From Heliobacterium mobile (GTDB taxonomy: Bacteria; Bacillota; Desulfitobacteriia; Heliobacteriales; Heliobacteriaceae): a stretch of DNA of 64,000 nt. Positions 26,715 through 34,580 of this stretch are shown piece by piece; position 1 is the stretch's first letter, and each line of letters opens with the position of its first letter. Both the position numbers and the translations under genes were made by a program. The notes beneath the pieces are model-generated. The model saw only the letters and a list, made by a program, of their open reading frames with translations, made no database searches and was not told the DNA's origin. The stretch covers positions 1 through 64,000 of the forward strand of contig NZ_WNKU01000007.1 in NCBI RefSeq assembly GCF_009720735.1, written 5' to 3'.

Positions 26715-26758
26715 CAAAGGGTAAGAAAAGGAGGGTGGATGGAATGATGCAAGAGATC

Positions 26759-28045
26759 TTACACGAACTGAATTGACGCTCCGAAGATATTCAGTAAACC
26801 GGCATCTTCGATCTTCTTTTGAATGGCTGTCACATCGGTACTGTAAAGACCGAGTTTTTTCATTCGTTCAAAATAGACAGAGCCGGAGAAGGTGTACTTT
26901 TTCCCAAGACCCGCTTCGGTTTGCATCTGCTCTTTCACATGAGCGATCGCATCGCCGATAGCCAAGTTCGTCGGCAGTTCTAATAGTTCCTTGCCTTTTA
27001 CGAAGCGGACGGCGTTGTGACCGGCTAAGGAACCGGTGACGATCGCTTCTGTATGTCCAACAAGCAGGCCGGCTTTTTCACCTGCACAGAAAAGGTTGTC
27101 TACACCATCGACTTTCAAGGCGTTGCTCCGGGGGGGGAGAGCCAGGTAGCGCATCGAGTTGCCGATGCCGCCGGAGTAGGGGTCTTCAAAGCGGGCATTT
27201 TCAAATCCAGGAACTTGACGAAGCTTGTCCAGCTGGTAGTAAGGAGACATGAGCTTAGCATGACCCGTATCTAAAAGGATGATGTTCTCGGCGAATTCCT
27301 TGAGTGCGTACTGTTGGCAGGCTTTCATACCCAAACTGTCGCTTTTTTGCAGTTTGGCTGGAATGGGGATGACGGAGACACCCTTTTGGTTCAACTCTTT
27401 GACGATCTCTTTGGCGAGGGATTCTTTGTGCAGCTTGCAGGAGCCAGACATGGCACCGACGGTACCATCAGCTTTTCTACCCATGATCTCGATCACACCA
27501 GCCTTGGCGGCGATGCTGACCCGCCCGCCGAAGGTAGGACAGCGAAGAATGCACATAGCACAACCATTGCCGTATTTGCTGCAATTCCCCATGGGTCCGG
27601 CGCTACCGGTTGCTTCAATGAAGACATCGCCACGGATCTCTTCGCCCGAGTCAAGGACGACGGCTTCAACGGTTCTATCGTTCATCTTCACATCTTTGAC
27701 GCGAGACAGAAAACGTACGTGGACGGCTAATTTATCAAGGACACGCCGGACGGCTGGCTCGATTTTAGCTACATCATAGAGGGTAGCGTGTTTATGACCG
27801 GGAAATTCCATGTTTTTGTGTCTTGCCGTTTCATCGACGGCCATAAAGAGTTCAGGCGCTCCAAGGGCGATCGCTTCTTCGGTGGCAGTGAAGCGGCCGT
27901 TGTTGCGCATGATCCCGCCGACGAGTCCGGTACCTAAGAGCATATCTGTCCGTTCGAGAACCAGGACGTCTGCACCTGCTTTGGCCGCAGTGACAGCGGC
28001 ACCGCAACCGGCCCAACCGCCTCCGATGATGACGACTTTAGCCAC
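26759..28045 (-). CDS. FAD-dependent oxidoreductase with a cysteine-rich motif
   Basis: The start is GTG at 28045, giving MAKVVIIGGGWAGCG, because GGAGGT sits 7 bases upstream; an in-frame ATG at 28060 overlaps that ribosome site. The 428-residue protein has an N-terminal Rossmann dinucleotide motif GGGWAGCG and the C-terminal FAD strand NLFCAGEKAGLLVGHTEA, like GidA/TrmFO- and FAD-dependent dehydrogenase families. A segment near residues 155-170 reads CSKYGNGCAMCILRC (C-x6-C-x2-C-x3-C), which could bind an Fe-S cluster. The substrate is unknown. The adjacent FCD regulator is likely to control it. Confidence 0.82.
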   Translation of the reverse strand: MAKVVIIGGGWAGCGAAVTAAKAGADVLVLERTDMLLGTGLVGGIMRNNGRFTATEEAIALGAPELFMAVDETARHKNMEFPGHKHATLYDVAKIEPAVRRVLDKLAVHVRFLSRVKDVKMNDRTVEAVVLDSGEEIRGDVFIEATGSAGPMGNCSKYGNGCAMCILRCPTFGGRVSIAAKAGVIEIMGRKADGTVGAMSGSCKLHKESLAKEIVKELNQKGVSVIPIPAKLQKSDSLGMKACQQYALKEFAENIILLDTGHAKLMSPYYQLDKLRQVPGFENARFEDPYSGGIGNSMRYLALPPRSNALKVDGVDNLFCAGEKAGLLVGHTEAIVTGSLAGHNAVRFVKGKELLELPTNLAIGDAIAHVKEQMQTEAGLGKKYTFSGSVYFERMKKLGLYSTDVTAIQKKIEDAGLLNIFGASIQFV

Positions 28046-28088
28046 GATGGTTACCTCCATAATGTGTGTATTCGGTAACTACTAGGTA

Positions 28089-28103
28089 CTCATCGGTGAT
28101 GAG
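28089..28103. promoter_or_regulatory. Palindromic operator candidate
   Basis: CTCATCGGTGATGAG is a perfect 6-bp inverted repeat with a 3-bp centre, in the gap between the regulator gene and the FAD oxidoreductase it may control; a partial third copy, GATGAG, lies at 28109-28114. Confidence 0.4.
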
Positions 28104-28227
28104 CGACTGATGAGATAAGTATTCTCCTTTGAATCAGGAATTCCTGCTGCAATCGAATGCTTTTTGTGACTGTTCCCGCAATTGCATTTTTCCGAAAAAG
28201 AAGTCAACCACGACAGAGAGCAATAGA

Positions 28228-28947
28228 TCAGTGGCTTTTCCAGTACAAGGTGACATCGCGGGTGACGTTTTCCATATGGCTGATCATGGCGGAACGGGCT
28301 CTGTCAGGATTTTTTTCCTTGATCGCTTCAAAAATACGGAGGTGGTCTTCGATGATGTTGCCGTTGACTTCTTTGCGGATAAATTCTAGGGTGGGGGAAC
28401 GACGGCCCGATTGGAGAATCAGATCCATCGCCTTTTCCAAGACGCGATTCCGGGAAGCGCGAGCTAAGAGTTGGTGAAAATGGATGTCCTGTTCTACACC
28501 GTATTGTCCGCGCTGACGATGAAGTTCATGGTGAGCAAGTACCCGTTCCATGGCCTCGATCTCTTGGGAGGTGATGTGTATCGCTGCCAGAGCGGCGATT
28601 TCACCTTCAATAGCCCGGCGAGCCACCAGCATGTCTAGCATATTTTTTTTGTTCTCTGGACTTAAGGTCTCTTCCAGTTCTTTGCGAATCGTTGTATGTT
28701 CCCGGCGATGTTTTAACTCACAGAGCCGCTCATAGCCTTTTTGCGTTAATATACGGCCTTGAAAGCCTTTTTTTACCGTATAGTCCTTCTGATCCAGTTC
28801 TTTTAGAATGCGACCGACGGTAGCTTCACTGATCGCCAAGCCGCGATCGGCCACCATCTGCCGGATGCTTCCGGAACCTATCGGTTCATCGTTGACATGG
28901 ATGACCGATAAAACAGCCTCTTCCTGCGCTTCTTTACGGGTTAGCAA
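28228..28947 (-). CDS. FCD-domain transcriptional regulator (GntR/FadR-like ligand domain)
   Basis: In this 239-residue protein residues 5-75 form a winged-helix domain (SIRQMVADRGLAISEATVGRIL) that differs from the classical GntR helix. Residues 95-235 match the helical FCD domain, with metal/ligand residues in EQDIHFHQLLARAS, EDHLRIFEAI and MISHMENV. FCD regulators bind small carboxylates or acyl-CoA. It lies upstream of and co-oriented with the FAD oxidoreductase, 180 bp apart, so local control is likely. The gene starts at ATG 28947 after GGGGGGAGATGACTTGCTA. Confidence 0.82.
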   Translation of the reverse strand: MLTRKEAQEEAVLSVIHVNDEPIGSGSIRQMVADRGLAISEATVGRILKELDQKDYTVKKGFQGRILTQKGYERLCELKHRREHTTIRKELEETLSPENKKNMLDMLVARRAIEGEIAALAAIHITSQEIEAMERVLAHHELHRQRGQYGVEQDIHFHQLLARASRNRVLEKAMDLILQSGRRSPTLEFIRKEVNGNIIEDHLRIFEAIKEKNPDRARSAMISHMENVTRDVTLYWKSH

Positions 28948-29153
28948 GTCATCTCCCCCCCTTTTTGGTTCACATTTATAATAACAGGTTTTTTAATGTT
29001 AGGACGAATACAATGGATGACCAAATTATGTCGACGGTAGCTTTATTTTTACTACAGGTCTTTTTGCGTTACAATGGGATTGTAAAAATGTTTATAATCA
29101 ATAGGAAAGAGCTTGAACGAGAGAAGACCCGAAGTACGGGGGGACGATTCGAA

Positions 29154-30386
29154 GTGAGCAACCGTCATAAAGCGACCTTTCTGTTGTTCGTCGCATTTGT
29201 CGGCTTTTTGGGGAGCTATCCCTTTCATGAATCTTTTGCCGGCGGACTTATCGCCAGCACTTGTAGTGCCGCCTTGATCGGGGGATTAGCCGATTGGTTC
29301 GCAGTAACGGCCCTTTTCCGAAAACCTTTAGGGATTCCTTTTCGAACTGAGATCATCCCCCGCAACCGTGAGCGGATTTTCGAAGCGCTCATCCATATGG
29401 TCGAAGGGGAACTGTTGACGAAGGCCAATCTAAAAGAGCAATTAAACCGCTTTGATCTGACCGAGTTACTTTTCAGACACTTGTCTGACGCTCAGCAAGC
29501 AGGCGACTTAACCCGCTTTGTGAGCACTAAAGTGACCCAGTGGTCGGAACATCCCAAAGCGGTCGAGGTCATGGAAGATGCCATGAAGATAATCTTCATG
29601 GAGGTTCCGTTGGCACCGGTACTGGCTGACCATATCGAGTCGGCCCTGGACAAAGGCCACGCAGGAAGATTAGTCGATTTGGCTGTCGATGAATTGAAAG
29701 ATCTTATCGGTCATCCAGCGGTGACGCCGGAAGTGATCCGGTTAATCAAGGAGGCCAAACAGAATTATGAGTCAGGGATGAAAAGGCGCCGCTTTTTTAA
29801 TGAATCGATTTTAGGGATGACACCGGAAACGTTAGCTGTCCGCTTACAGAAGGATATGGAGAACTTTTTGGCGGGAATTCATGACGCCGATCATCCCCTG
29901 CGGTTGCGGTTGCTGCAACGCATTCAGGAGTGGGCGGAAGATCTGCGAAGAGACCCTGTTAGGCAACAGAAGGTGGAAGAATGGAAAAAAAGGCTAATTG
30001 AGCGATTGCATTTGCGTCCTATGCTGGAAGAGGTCATTCAGGGGGTTAGGAGCTATAAGAACTCGGCGGCCGATGAAGAGCCTAAATGGTTGAAACTCCT
30101 GCGCAGCCGGTTTTTAAAATTGCTCGCTGAATGGAAAGGCGACAAAGAGCAGCGGCAAGGACTGGACCGGATCATCAAAGAATTTCTTTTTCTCTGGATC
30201 GACGAAAAGCATGGAGAGCTTGGGAAACTGGTGGAAGAGAACTTGCAGCGAATTTCCAATGACGAACTGGTGGAACTGATCGAATCGAAAGCAGGCAATG
30301 ACCTGCAGATGATCCGGATCAACGGTTCTATCGTCGGTGGTTTCGTCGGTTTACTCATATTCCTGTTGACTTTTTGGATGCCATAA
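29154..30386 (+). CDS. DUF445 family membrane protein A
   Basis: GTG at 29154 is taken as the start, 9 bases after GGGGGGA; the in-frame extension to 28965 overlaps promoter-like sequence. The 410-residue protein has the DUF445 signature GGLADWFAVTALFRKPLG, then IIPRNRERIFEAL, a long helical soluble region and a C-terminal hydrophobic segment IVGGFVGLLIFLL. An N-terminal hydrophobic stretch also lies at 8-45. DUF445 proteins (YheB/YjiN group) are membrane-anchored with no settled function. A paralogue follows at once. Confidence 0.85.
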   Translation: MSNRHKATFLLFVAFVGFLGSYPFHESFAGGLIASTCSAALIGGLADWFAVTALFRKPLGIPFRTEIIPRNRERIFEALIHMVEGELLTKANLKEQLNRFDLTELLFRHLSDAQQAGDLTRFVSTKVTQWSEHPKAVEVMEDAMKIIFMEVPLAPVLADHIESALDKGHAGRLVDLAVDELKDLIGHPAVTPEVIRLIKEAKQNYESGMKRRRFFNESILGMTPETLAVRLQKDMENFLAGIHDADHPLRLRLLQRIQEWAEDLRRDPVRQQKVEEWKKRLIERLHLRPMLEEVIQGVRSYKNSAADEEPKWLKLLRSRFLKLLAEWKGDKEQRQGLDRIIKEFLFLWIDEKHGELGKLVEENLQRISNDELVELIESKAGNDLQMIRINGSIVGGFVGLLIFLLTFWMP

Positions 30387-30398
30387 GGGTGAATGCAT

Positions 30399-31679
30399 AT
30401 GAGATGGAAAAAAGCAGATATCATTTTGGCTGCATCAGCGGCGATTTTCGCGCTGTTCGTCTTCTTGCGGTATGTCTATCCTCACGTTTTTTGGATTCGA
30501 TTCGGCTTTTTTACGGCGGAGGCGGCTCTAGTCGGCGGGATCGCCGATTGGTTTGCCATAACGGCACTCTTTCGTCGTCCTTTGGGGTTTCCTTGGCACA
30601 CGGAGTTGATCCCTCGGAATCGAGAAAAGACTATCGAAGCGATCGTAAAAGTTGTGGAAAAGGATCTCTTGAGCGCCGAAGTGTTGAAGAACCGTTTGGC
30701 TCACATTCGCCTCGTTGACGGGATGATCGACTGGGTAGAAAAGCGTCAAGGATTGTCCTATTTTGTTTCGATATTGCACCAATTGCTTCGTGAGGGAATG
30801 CTCTCGTTAGAACCGAGAGTCCTAGCCCGCTATTTAGAGAGACCCCTCAAGGAAGAATTGCAAAAATTATCCTTAACAGGACAGTTGATCCCTTTACTTC
30901 ATGGGGCCCTCGAACGGGGAGAGGTGGATCGGTGGCTCGATGATGTACTCGATGAGTTGATCCGAATCGCTGAAAAGCCGGAGACACGAAGGCAGATCTA
31001 CCGGATGGTTCGAAATACAGAAAAGCGCCAAGTGGAAGGGCTACTTCCGGCGCTTGTTTTGACGACGGCCTTGCTGACGAATAGCTACAATCCGGCGGCT
31101 GCTGCCGATTCCATGCACCGTCAACTTATCGACACACTGCGGGATCTAAAAAATCTTGATCATCCCTTGCGTTTGAAGATCAAAGAACTTATCGCTGAGA
31201 AGCTCGACGATTTGGCTGTCCGGAGTGACTGGGTGGAAGCCCTTGAAAATTGGAAGAGGCAGTTCATCGACCGTATGCAATTAGAAGACTTGATCCGGCA
31301 GTTGATGGCTCTGATGGATAATGACCAGACGGGAGAAGAGGGAACGTCCTCATTGTGGTTGCAAGGCCCTGTGGAGCGCCTTTGGCTCTATTTCAAGTCG
31401 AAAAGGGAATTGCAAGATCAGCTTGAGTCGCAGGTAAAAGATATCTTGTGCATCATCATCGAAGGGGAACATAAGCTTGTTGGGCAGATTGTTTATGAAG
31501 TGTTACGTTCCTTTACGAACGACGATTTAAACCGCTTTATTGAGGAGAAAGCAGGCAATGACCTGCAGTGGATACGGATCAACGGCTCGGTCGTCGGATC
31601 TATGGTCGGAGCCATGCTCTTTCTGATTTTGGAGTTTGTCTATCTGCCGTTGATTGTTCCGCTCATTCACTCTTGGTAA
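30399..31679 (+). CDS. DUF445 family membrane protein B
   Basis: This 426-residue paralogue of the preceding gene lies 12 bp downstream. The same blocks recur: GGIADWFAITALFRRPLGFP, LIPRNREKTIEAIVKVVE, and near the end EEKAGNDLQWIRINGSVVG, which is nearly identical to the other copy's EAGNDLQ region, then a terminal hydrophobic helix. ATG 30399 is preferred over ATG 30393 for spacing from AAGGGTGA. The two genes form an operon and may encode a heteromeric membrane complex. Confidence 0.85.
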   Translation: MRWKKADIILAASAAIFALFVFLRYVYPHVFWIRFGFFTAEAALVGGIADWFAITALFRRPLGFPWHTELIPRNREKTIEAIVKVVEKDLLSAEVLKNRLAHIRLVDGMIDWVEKRQGLSYFVSILHQLLREGMLSLEPRVLARYLERPLKEELQKLSLTGQLIPLLHGALERGEVDRWLDDVLDELIRIAEKPETRRQIYRMVRNTEKRQVEGLLPALVLTTALLTNSYNPAAAADSMHRQLIDTLRDLKNLDHPLRLKIKELIAEKLDDLAVRSDWVEALENWKRQFIDRMQLEDLIRQLMALMDNDQTGEEGTSSLWLQGPVERLWLYFKSKRELQDQLESQVKDILCIIIEGEHKLVGQIVYEVLRSFTNDDLNRFIEEKAGNDLQWIRINGSVVGSMVGAMLFLILEFVYLPLIVPLIHSW

Positions 31680-31815
31680 GCATGGTGTTTTTCGAGACAA
31701 GTCAATCCGGCCGGGGGAGCAAATTCACGTTGTATCTGTCTGGTTGTAACTGCGAAAAAAGCGAATGACGATGATCGTGGCCGTGCGCGAAGATTCTTTG
31801 TCGCCGGCCTTTTCC

Positions 31816-32009
31816 TTTGGGCGAATAAAATGTATACTATTATAATGTGATTTTCCTAGCTGGTGAATTTGGCTAGGCTTACTACTCAAGTGGTAGAGAG
31901 TCCATTAGGTGCTCCATTGTGGTAAATCAGAGCGTAGAGCCCGGATTTTACCTTCAAGTGCAATTAGTCCTTAAGAATATGCTGATTATACATTTTGGAG
32001 GAAAGATAA
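31816..32009 (+). promoter_or_regulatory. Promoter and structured 5' leader of prfC
   Basis: A TATAAT at about 31841-31846, with TTGGGC about 18 bp before it, precedes a 160-nt untranslated leader. The leader contains stem CCTAGC/GCTAGG (about 31855-31877), a small stem CTAC/GTAG (about 31881-31894) and GGTAAATC with GATTTTACC (about 31920-31952). No T-run terminator follows and no known riboswitch core is evident. The region from 31680 to 31815 shows nothing else. Confidence 0.4.
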
Positions 32010-33611
32010 ATGTCTGAAATGGCAACGGAATTGCATTCGGAAGTTCAACGGCGTCGAACTTTTGCCATTATTTCGCACCCTGATGCGGGGAAAACCACCT
32101 TGACGGAAAAATTGCTCTTGTATGGCGGCGCCATCCGCTTGGCTGGAACCGTTAAAGCTCGGAAGGCAGCCAAACATGCCGTTTCGGACTGGATGGAGAT
32201 TGAGAAGCAGCGGGGCATTTCCGTTACGTCCAGTGTGCTTCAGTTCGATTACGATGGTTTTCGCGTAAATATCCTTGATACACCGGGTCACCAAGACTTT
32301 AGTGAAGATACGTACCGGACTTTAATGGCTACAGACAGCGCCGTCATGGTCATCGACGTGGCCAAGGGTGTCGAAGACCAGACCAAAAAACTCTTCCACG
32401 TCTGCCGGCAACGGGGGATCCCTATCTTTACGTTTGTCAACAAGCTGGACCGCCATGGAAAGAGTCCCTTTGAGCTGATGGAAGAGATCGAGAACGTCCT
32501 GGGGATACGCTCCTATCCGATGAACTGGCCTGTCGGAGTCGATGGCAACTATAAAGGTGTCTACAACCGGCGCCTGGCTCAGGTGGAACTCTTTGAAAAA
32601 GGCGGCGCTCATGGGCAGTGGGTCATGCCTTCTACGGTAGGGACAGTAGATGATCCGGCCTTTGCTGATATTCTCGGTGTTGATGCTCATCGGGCGCTTT
32701 GCGATGATATCGAGCTGCTGGACATGGCTGGTGATGAATTTGATATCGACAAGGTTTTGCAGGGCGAGTTGACGCCCATGTTTTTTGGCAGCGCATTGAC
32801 AAACTTCGGTGTTCGTCCCTTCTTGGAAGAGTTCTTGAAGTTAGCTCCCAAACCTCTGGCCCGGAAAACCGTAGATGGTCCCATTGACCCTACGAATGAG
32901 GACTTCTCCGCCTTTGTCTTTAAGATACAGGCGAACATGAACCCGACCCACCGGGACCGGATCGCTTTCATTCGAGTTTGCTCGGGAAAGTTCACTCGGG
33001 GGATGTCTGTCAAACATGTTCCTTCCGGTAAGTCTGTCAAACTGGCCCAGCCGCAACAATTCATGGCGCAAGAGCGAGTCATCATCGATGAAGCATTTCC
33101 CGGTGATGTGATCGGGTTGTTCGACCCTGGCGTCTTCGGCATCGGCGATACGATTTGTTCGGAAGGGAAGAACGTCCACTTTGCTGATTTTCCTGTCTTC
33201 CCACCGGAACATTTTGCACGGGTGCAAGCTAAAGATACGATGAAGCGAAAACAGTTTGTCAAAGGCATGACTCAGTTGACCCAGGAGGGAGCTGTTCAAG
33301 TCTTCCGGCAGCCGGAAATCGGTGTGGAATCATTTGTGGTCGGTGCTGTCGGGGTGTTGCAGTTGGAAGTCTTGGAATATCGTCTGAAAAACGAGTACGG
33401 TGTTGATATTTCTATGCATCACCTTCCTTACAGCGTCGCCCGTTGGCTCGATGGGTACCAGGAAGGTAAAACAGTCAAAGGATTGGATAGCGGTGTGATC
33501 ATCCGCGACATTCAAGATCGCCCCGTAGCCCTTTTCCGTAACGAGTGGTCTGTACGCTGGGCCACCGAGCAAAATCCTCACATCCAGTTTCTCTTAGTTC
33601 CGGAGCGGTAA
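32010..33611 (+). CDS. prfC: Peptide chain release factor 3
   Basis: This 533-residue translational GTPase has the P-loop SHPDAGKTT near 27-35, switch II motif LDTPGHQDFSEDTYRTL near 90 and NKLDR near 145, all diagnostic of RF3. It recycles RF1/RF2 from the ribosome after termination. The ATG follows TTGGAGGAAAGATAA. It has its own promoter and a long leader, and a terminator follows at 33677. Confidence 0.96.
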   Translation: MSEMATELHSEVQRRRTFAIISHPDAGKTTLTEKLLLYGGAIRLAGTVKARKAAKHAVSDWMEIEKQRGISVTSSVLQFDYDGFRVNILDTPGHQDFSEDTYRTLMATDSAVMVIDVAKGVEDQTKKLFHVCRQRGIPIFTFVNKLDRHGKSPFELMEEIENVLGIRSYPMNWPVGVDGNYKGVYNRRLAQVELFEKGGAHGQWVMPSTVGTVDDPAFADILGVDAHRALCDDIELLDMAGDEFDIDKVLQGELTPMFFGSALTNFGVRPFLEEFLKLAPKPLARKTVDGPIDPTNEDFSAFVFKIQANMNPTHRDRIAFIRVCSGKFTRGMSVKHVPSGKSVKLAQPQQFMAQERVIIDEAFPGDVIGLFDPGVFGIGDTICSEGKNVHFADFPVFPPEHFARVQAKDTMKRKQFVKGMTQLTQEGAVQVFRQPEIGVESFVVGAVGVLQLEVLEYRLKNEYGVDISMHHLPYSVARWLDGYQEGKTVKGLDSGVIIRDIQDRPVALFRNEWSVRWATEQNPHIQFLLVPER

Positions 33612-33676
33612 GGATTACATGAAACGCCGTCACTCATTGTTTTTTCTATTGATGATTAAAAGAAATTTATTAAATA

Positions 33677-33712
33677 AGAGAACAGGCATTGCCCTGTCTC
33701 TTTCTTTTTTAA
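33677..33712 (+). terminator. Terminator of prfC
   Basis: AGAG-A-ACAGG pairs with CCTGT-CTCT (one bulged A) and leads into TTTCTTTTTT. Confidence 0.75.
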
Positions 33713-33753
33713 AAAACTTTAGCAACTTCTTGAACATCCATTGGTTGGAATCA

Positions 33754-33782
33754 TTGTACGACGAAATCGACGCAGTTATAAT
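33754..33782 (+). promoter_or_regulatory. Promoter of the chemosensory operon
   Basis: TTGTAC at 33754-33759 and a perfect TATAAT at 33777-33782 are spaced 17 bp. It is the only convincing promoter before twelve co-oriented genes ending at 44295. Confidence 0.7.
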
Positions 33783-33829
33783 GAATCTAGACATCGAAGT
33801 GAGCGGGTAACGAGGGGGGCGAGCAAAGA

Positions 33830-34270
33830 TTGAAACTTCATTTTGAAATCGCATCAACCTTTGAAGCGGTCGATCAGGTCGTCCAACAAATCGTTAAAAC
33901 ATTCAAAAATGATTTTCCAAATCACCCTCCCAGGACGGCTTTTATCATTGACTTTGCCCTCAGGGAAATCATGAACAATGCGGTAGAACACGGAAACCGT
34001 ATGGATGTGAACAAGAGAGTTCTTTGTGACTTTTATGTAGAGGAACAGCGGATTTATCTAGCTATCACTGACGAAGGATCGGGTTTTGAATTGAATAAAG
34101 CCATCCCTGAGGATGTACTGCAAGATCTGACTCGGGAACGAAACCGGGGATTGCAGATCATTTCGCTGATGGGTTTTACTGTTTCGGTTTTAGGCAGTTC
34201 TGTTCGTGCTGAACTCAACTTGGAAACGGTCGAAAAGAGGGAGGTAATCGCAAGTGAAAAGCGAAGTTAA
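33830..34270 (+). CDS. RsbW/SpoIIAB-like serine kinase (HATPase_c_2)
   Basis: This 146-residue protein has the N-box REIMNNAVEHGNRMD near residues 44-58, G1 motif ITDEGSGFEL near 82 and RGLQIISLMG near 106: the short GHKL ATPase fold of anti-sigma kinases. Such kinases phosphorylate a STAS antagonist, and the next gene encodes one. The start is TTG 33830. No sigma factor gene is present, so the pair may act on a distant sigma factor or have been recruited to the chemosensory pathway. The gene overlaps the next by 17 bp. Confidence 0.85.
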   Translation: MKLHFEIASTFEAVDQVVQQIVKTFKNDFPNHPPRTAFIIDFALREIMNNAVEHGNRMDVNKRVLCDFYVEEQRIYLAITDEGSGFELNKAIPEDVLQDLTRERNRGLQIISLMGFTVSVLGSSVRAELNLETVEKREVIASEKRS

Positions 34271-34562
34271 ACAAGCAAAATTATGTATTCAAATAGAGAA
34301 AGATCTAACAGCTAACCGGGTAAAAGGATTGGTCGACGAGGCAAAACGAATGGTGGGCCAAATCGATAATTACAGTGAAATCTCGTTGGATCTATCGCAG
34401 GTACAGCACATCGATTCGACGGGTATTTCTTTTATCATCGGTCTTTACAAGACAGCATGCAGCAACAGTAAAGCCTTCAAATTGACAGGACTTAATGAAG
34501 ATATATTCGGGCTATTTCGTTTAATGAAGCTCGACAAAATCCTCGAAATCGAAACTGCCTAG
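34254..34562 (+). CDS. STAS-domain anti-sigma factor antagonist-like protein
   Basis: This 102-residue single STAS domain has the family loop LSQVQHIDSTGISFIIGLYK, where Ser58 or Thr59 in DSTG is the phosphorylation position. GTG 34254 overlaps the kinase gene. It is inferred to be the partner and substrate of the preceding kinase, giving a partner-switch module at the head of the chemosensory operon. Confidence 0.88.
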   Translation: MKSEVKQAKLCIQIEKDLTANRVKGLVDEAKRMVGQIDNYSEISLDLSQVQHIDSTGISFIIGLYKTACSNSKAFKLTGLNEDIFGLFRLMKLDKILEIETA

Positions 34563-34580
34563 TAAAGGGGTGGTTCACAG

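Noticed and set aside
26744-26776. Ten-codon frame after a good GGAGGG site on the plus strand
   Set aside because: It overlaps the end of the antisense FAD oxidoreductase gene and has no terminator or follow-on gene.
27279-27779. 166-codon plus-strand frame opposite the FAD oxidoreductase
   Set aside because: It is antisense to a gene with clear flavin motifs, with a low-complexity product and no ribosome site.
31870-31960. Possible tRNA-like fold in the prfC leader
   Set aside because: There is no T-loop consensus, acceptor stem or CCA end; only local stems are seen.
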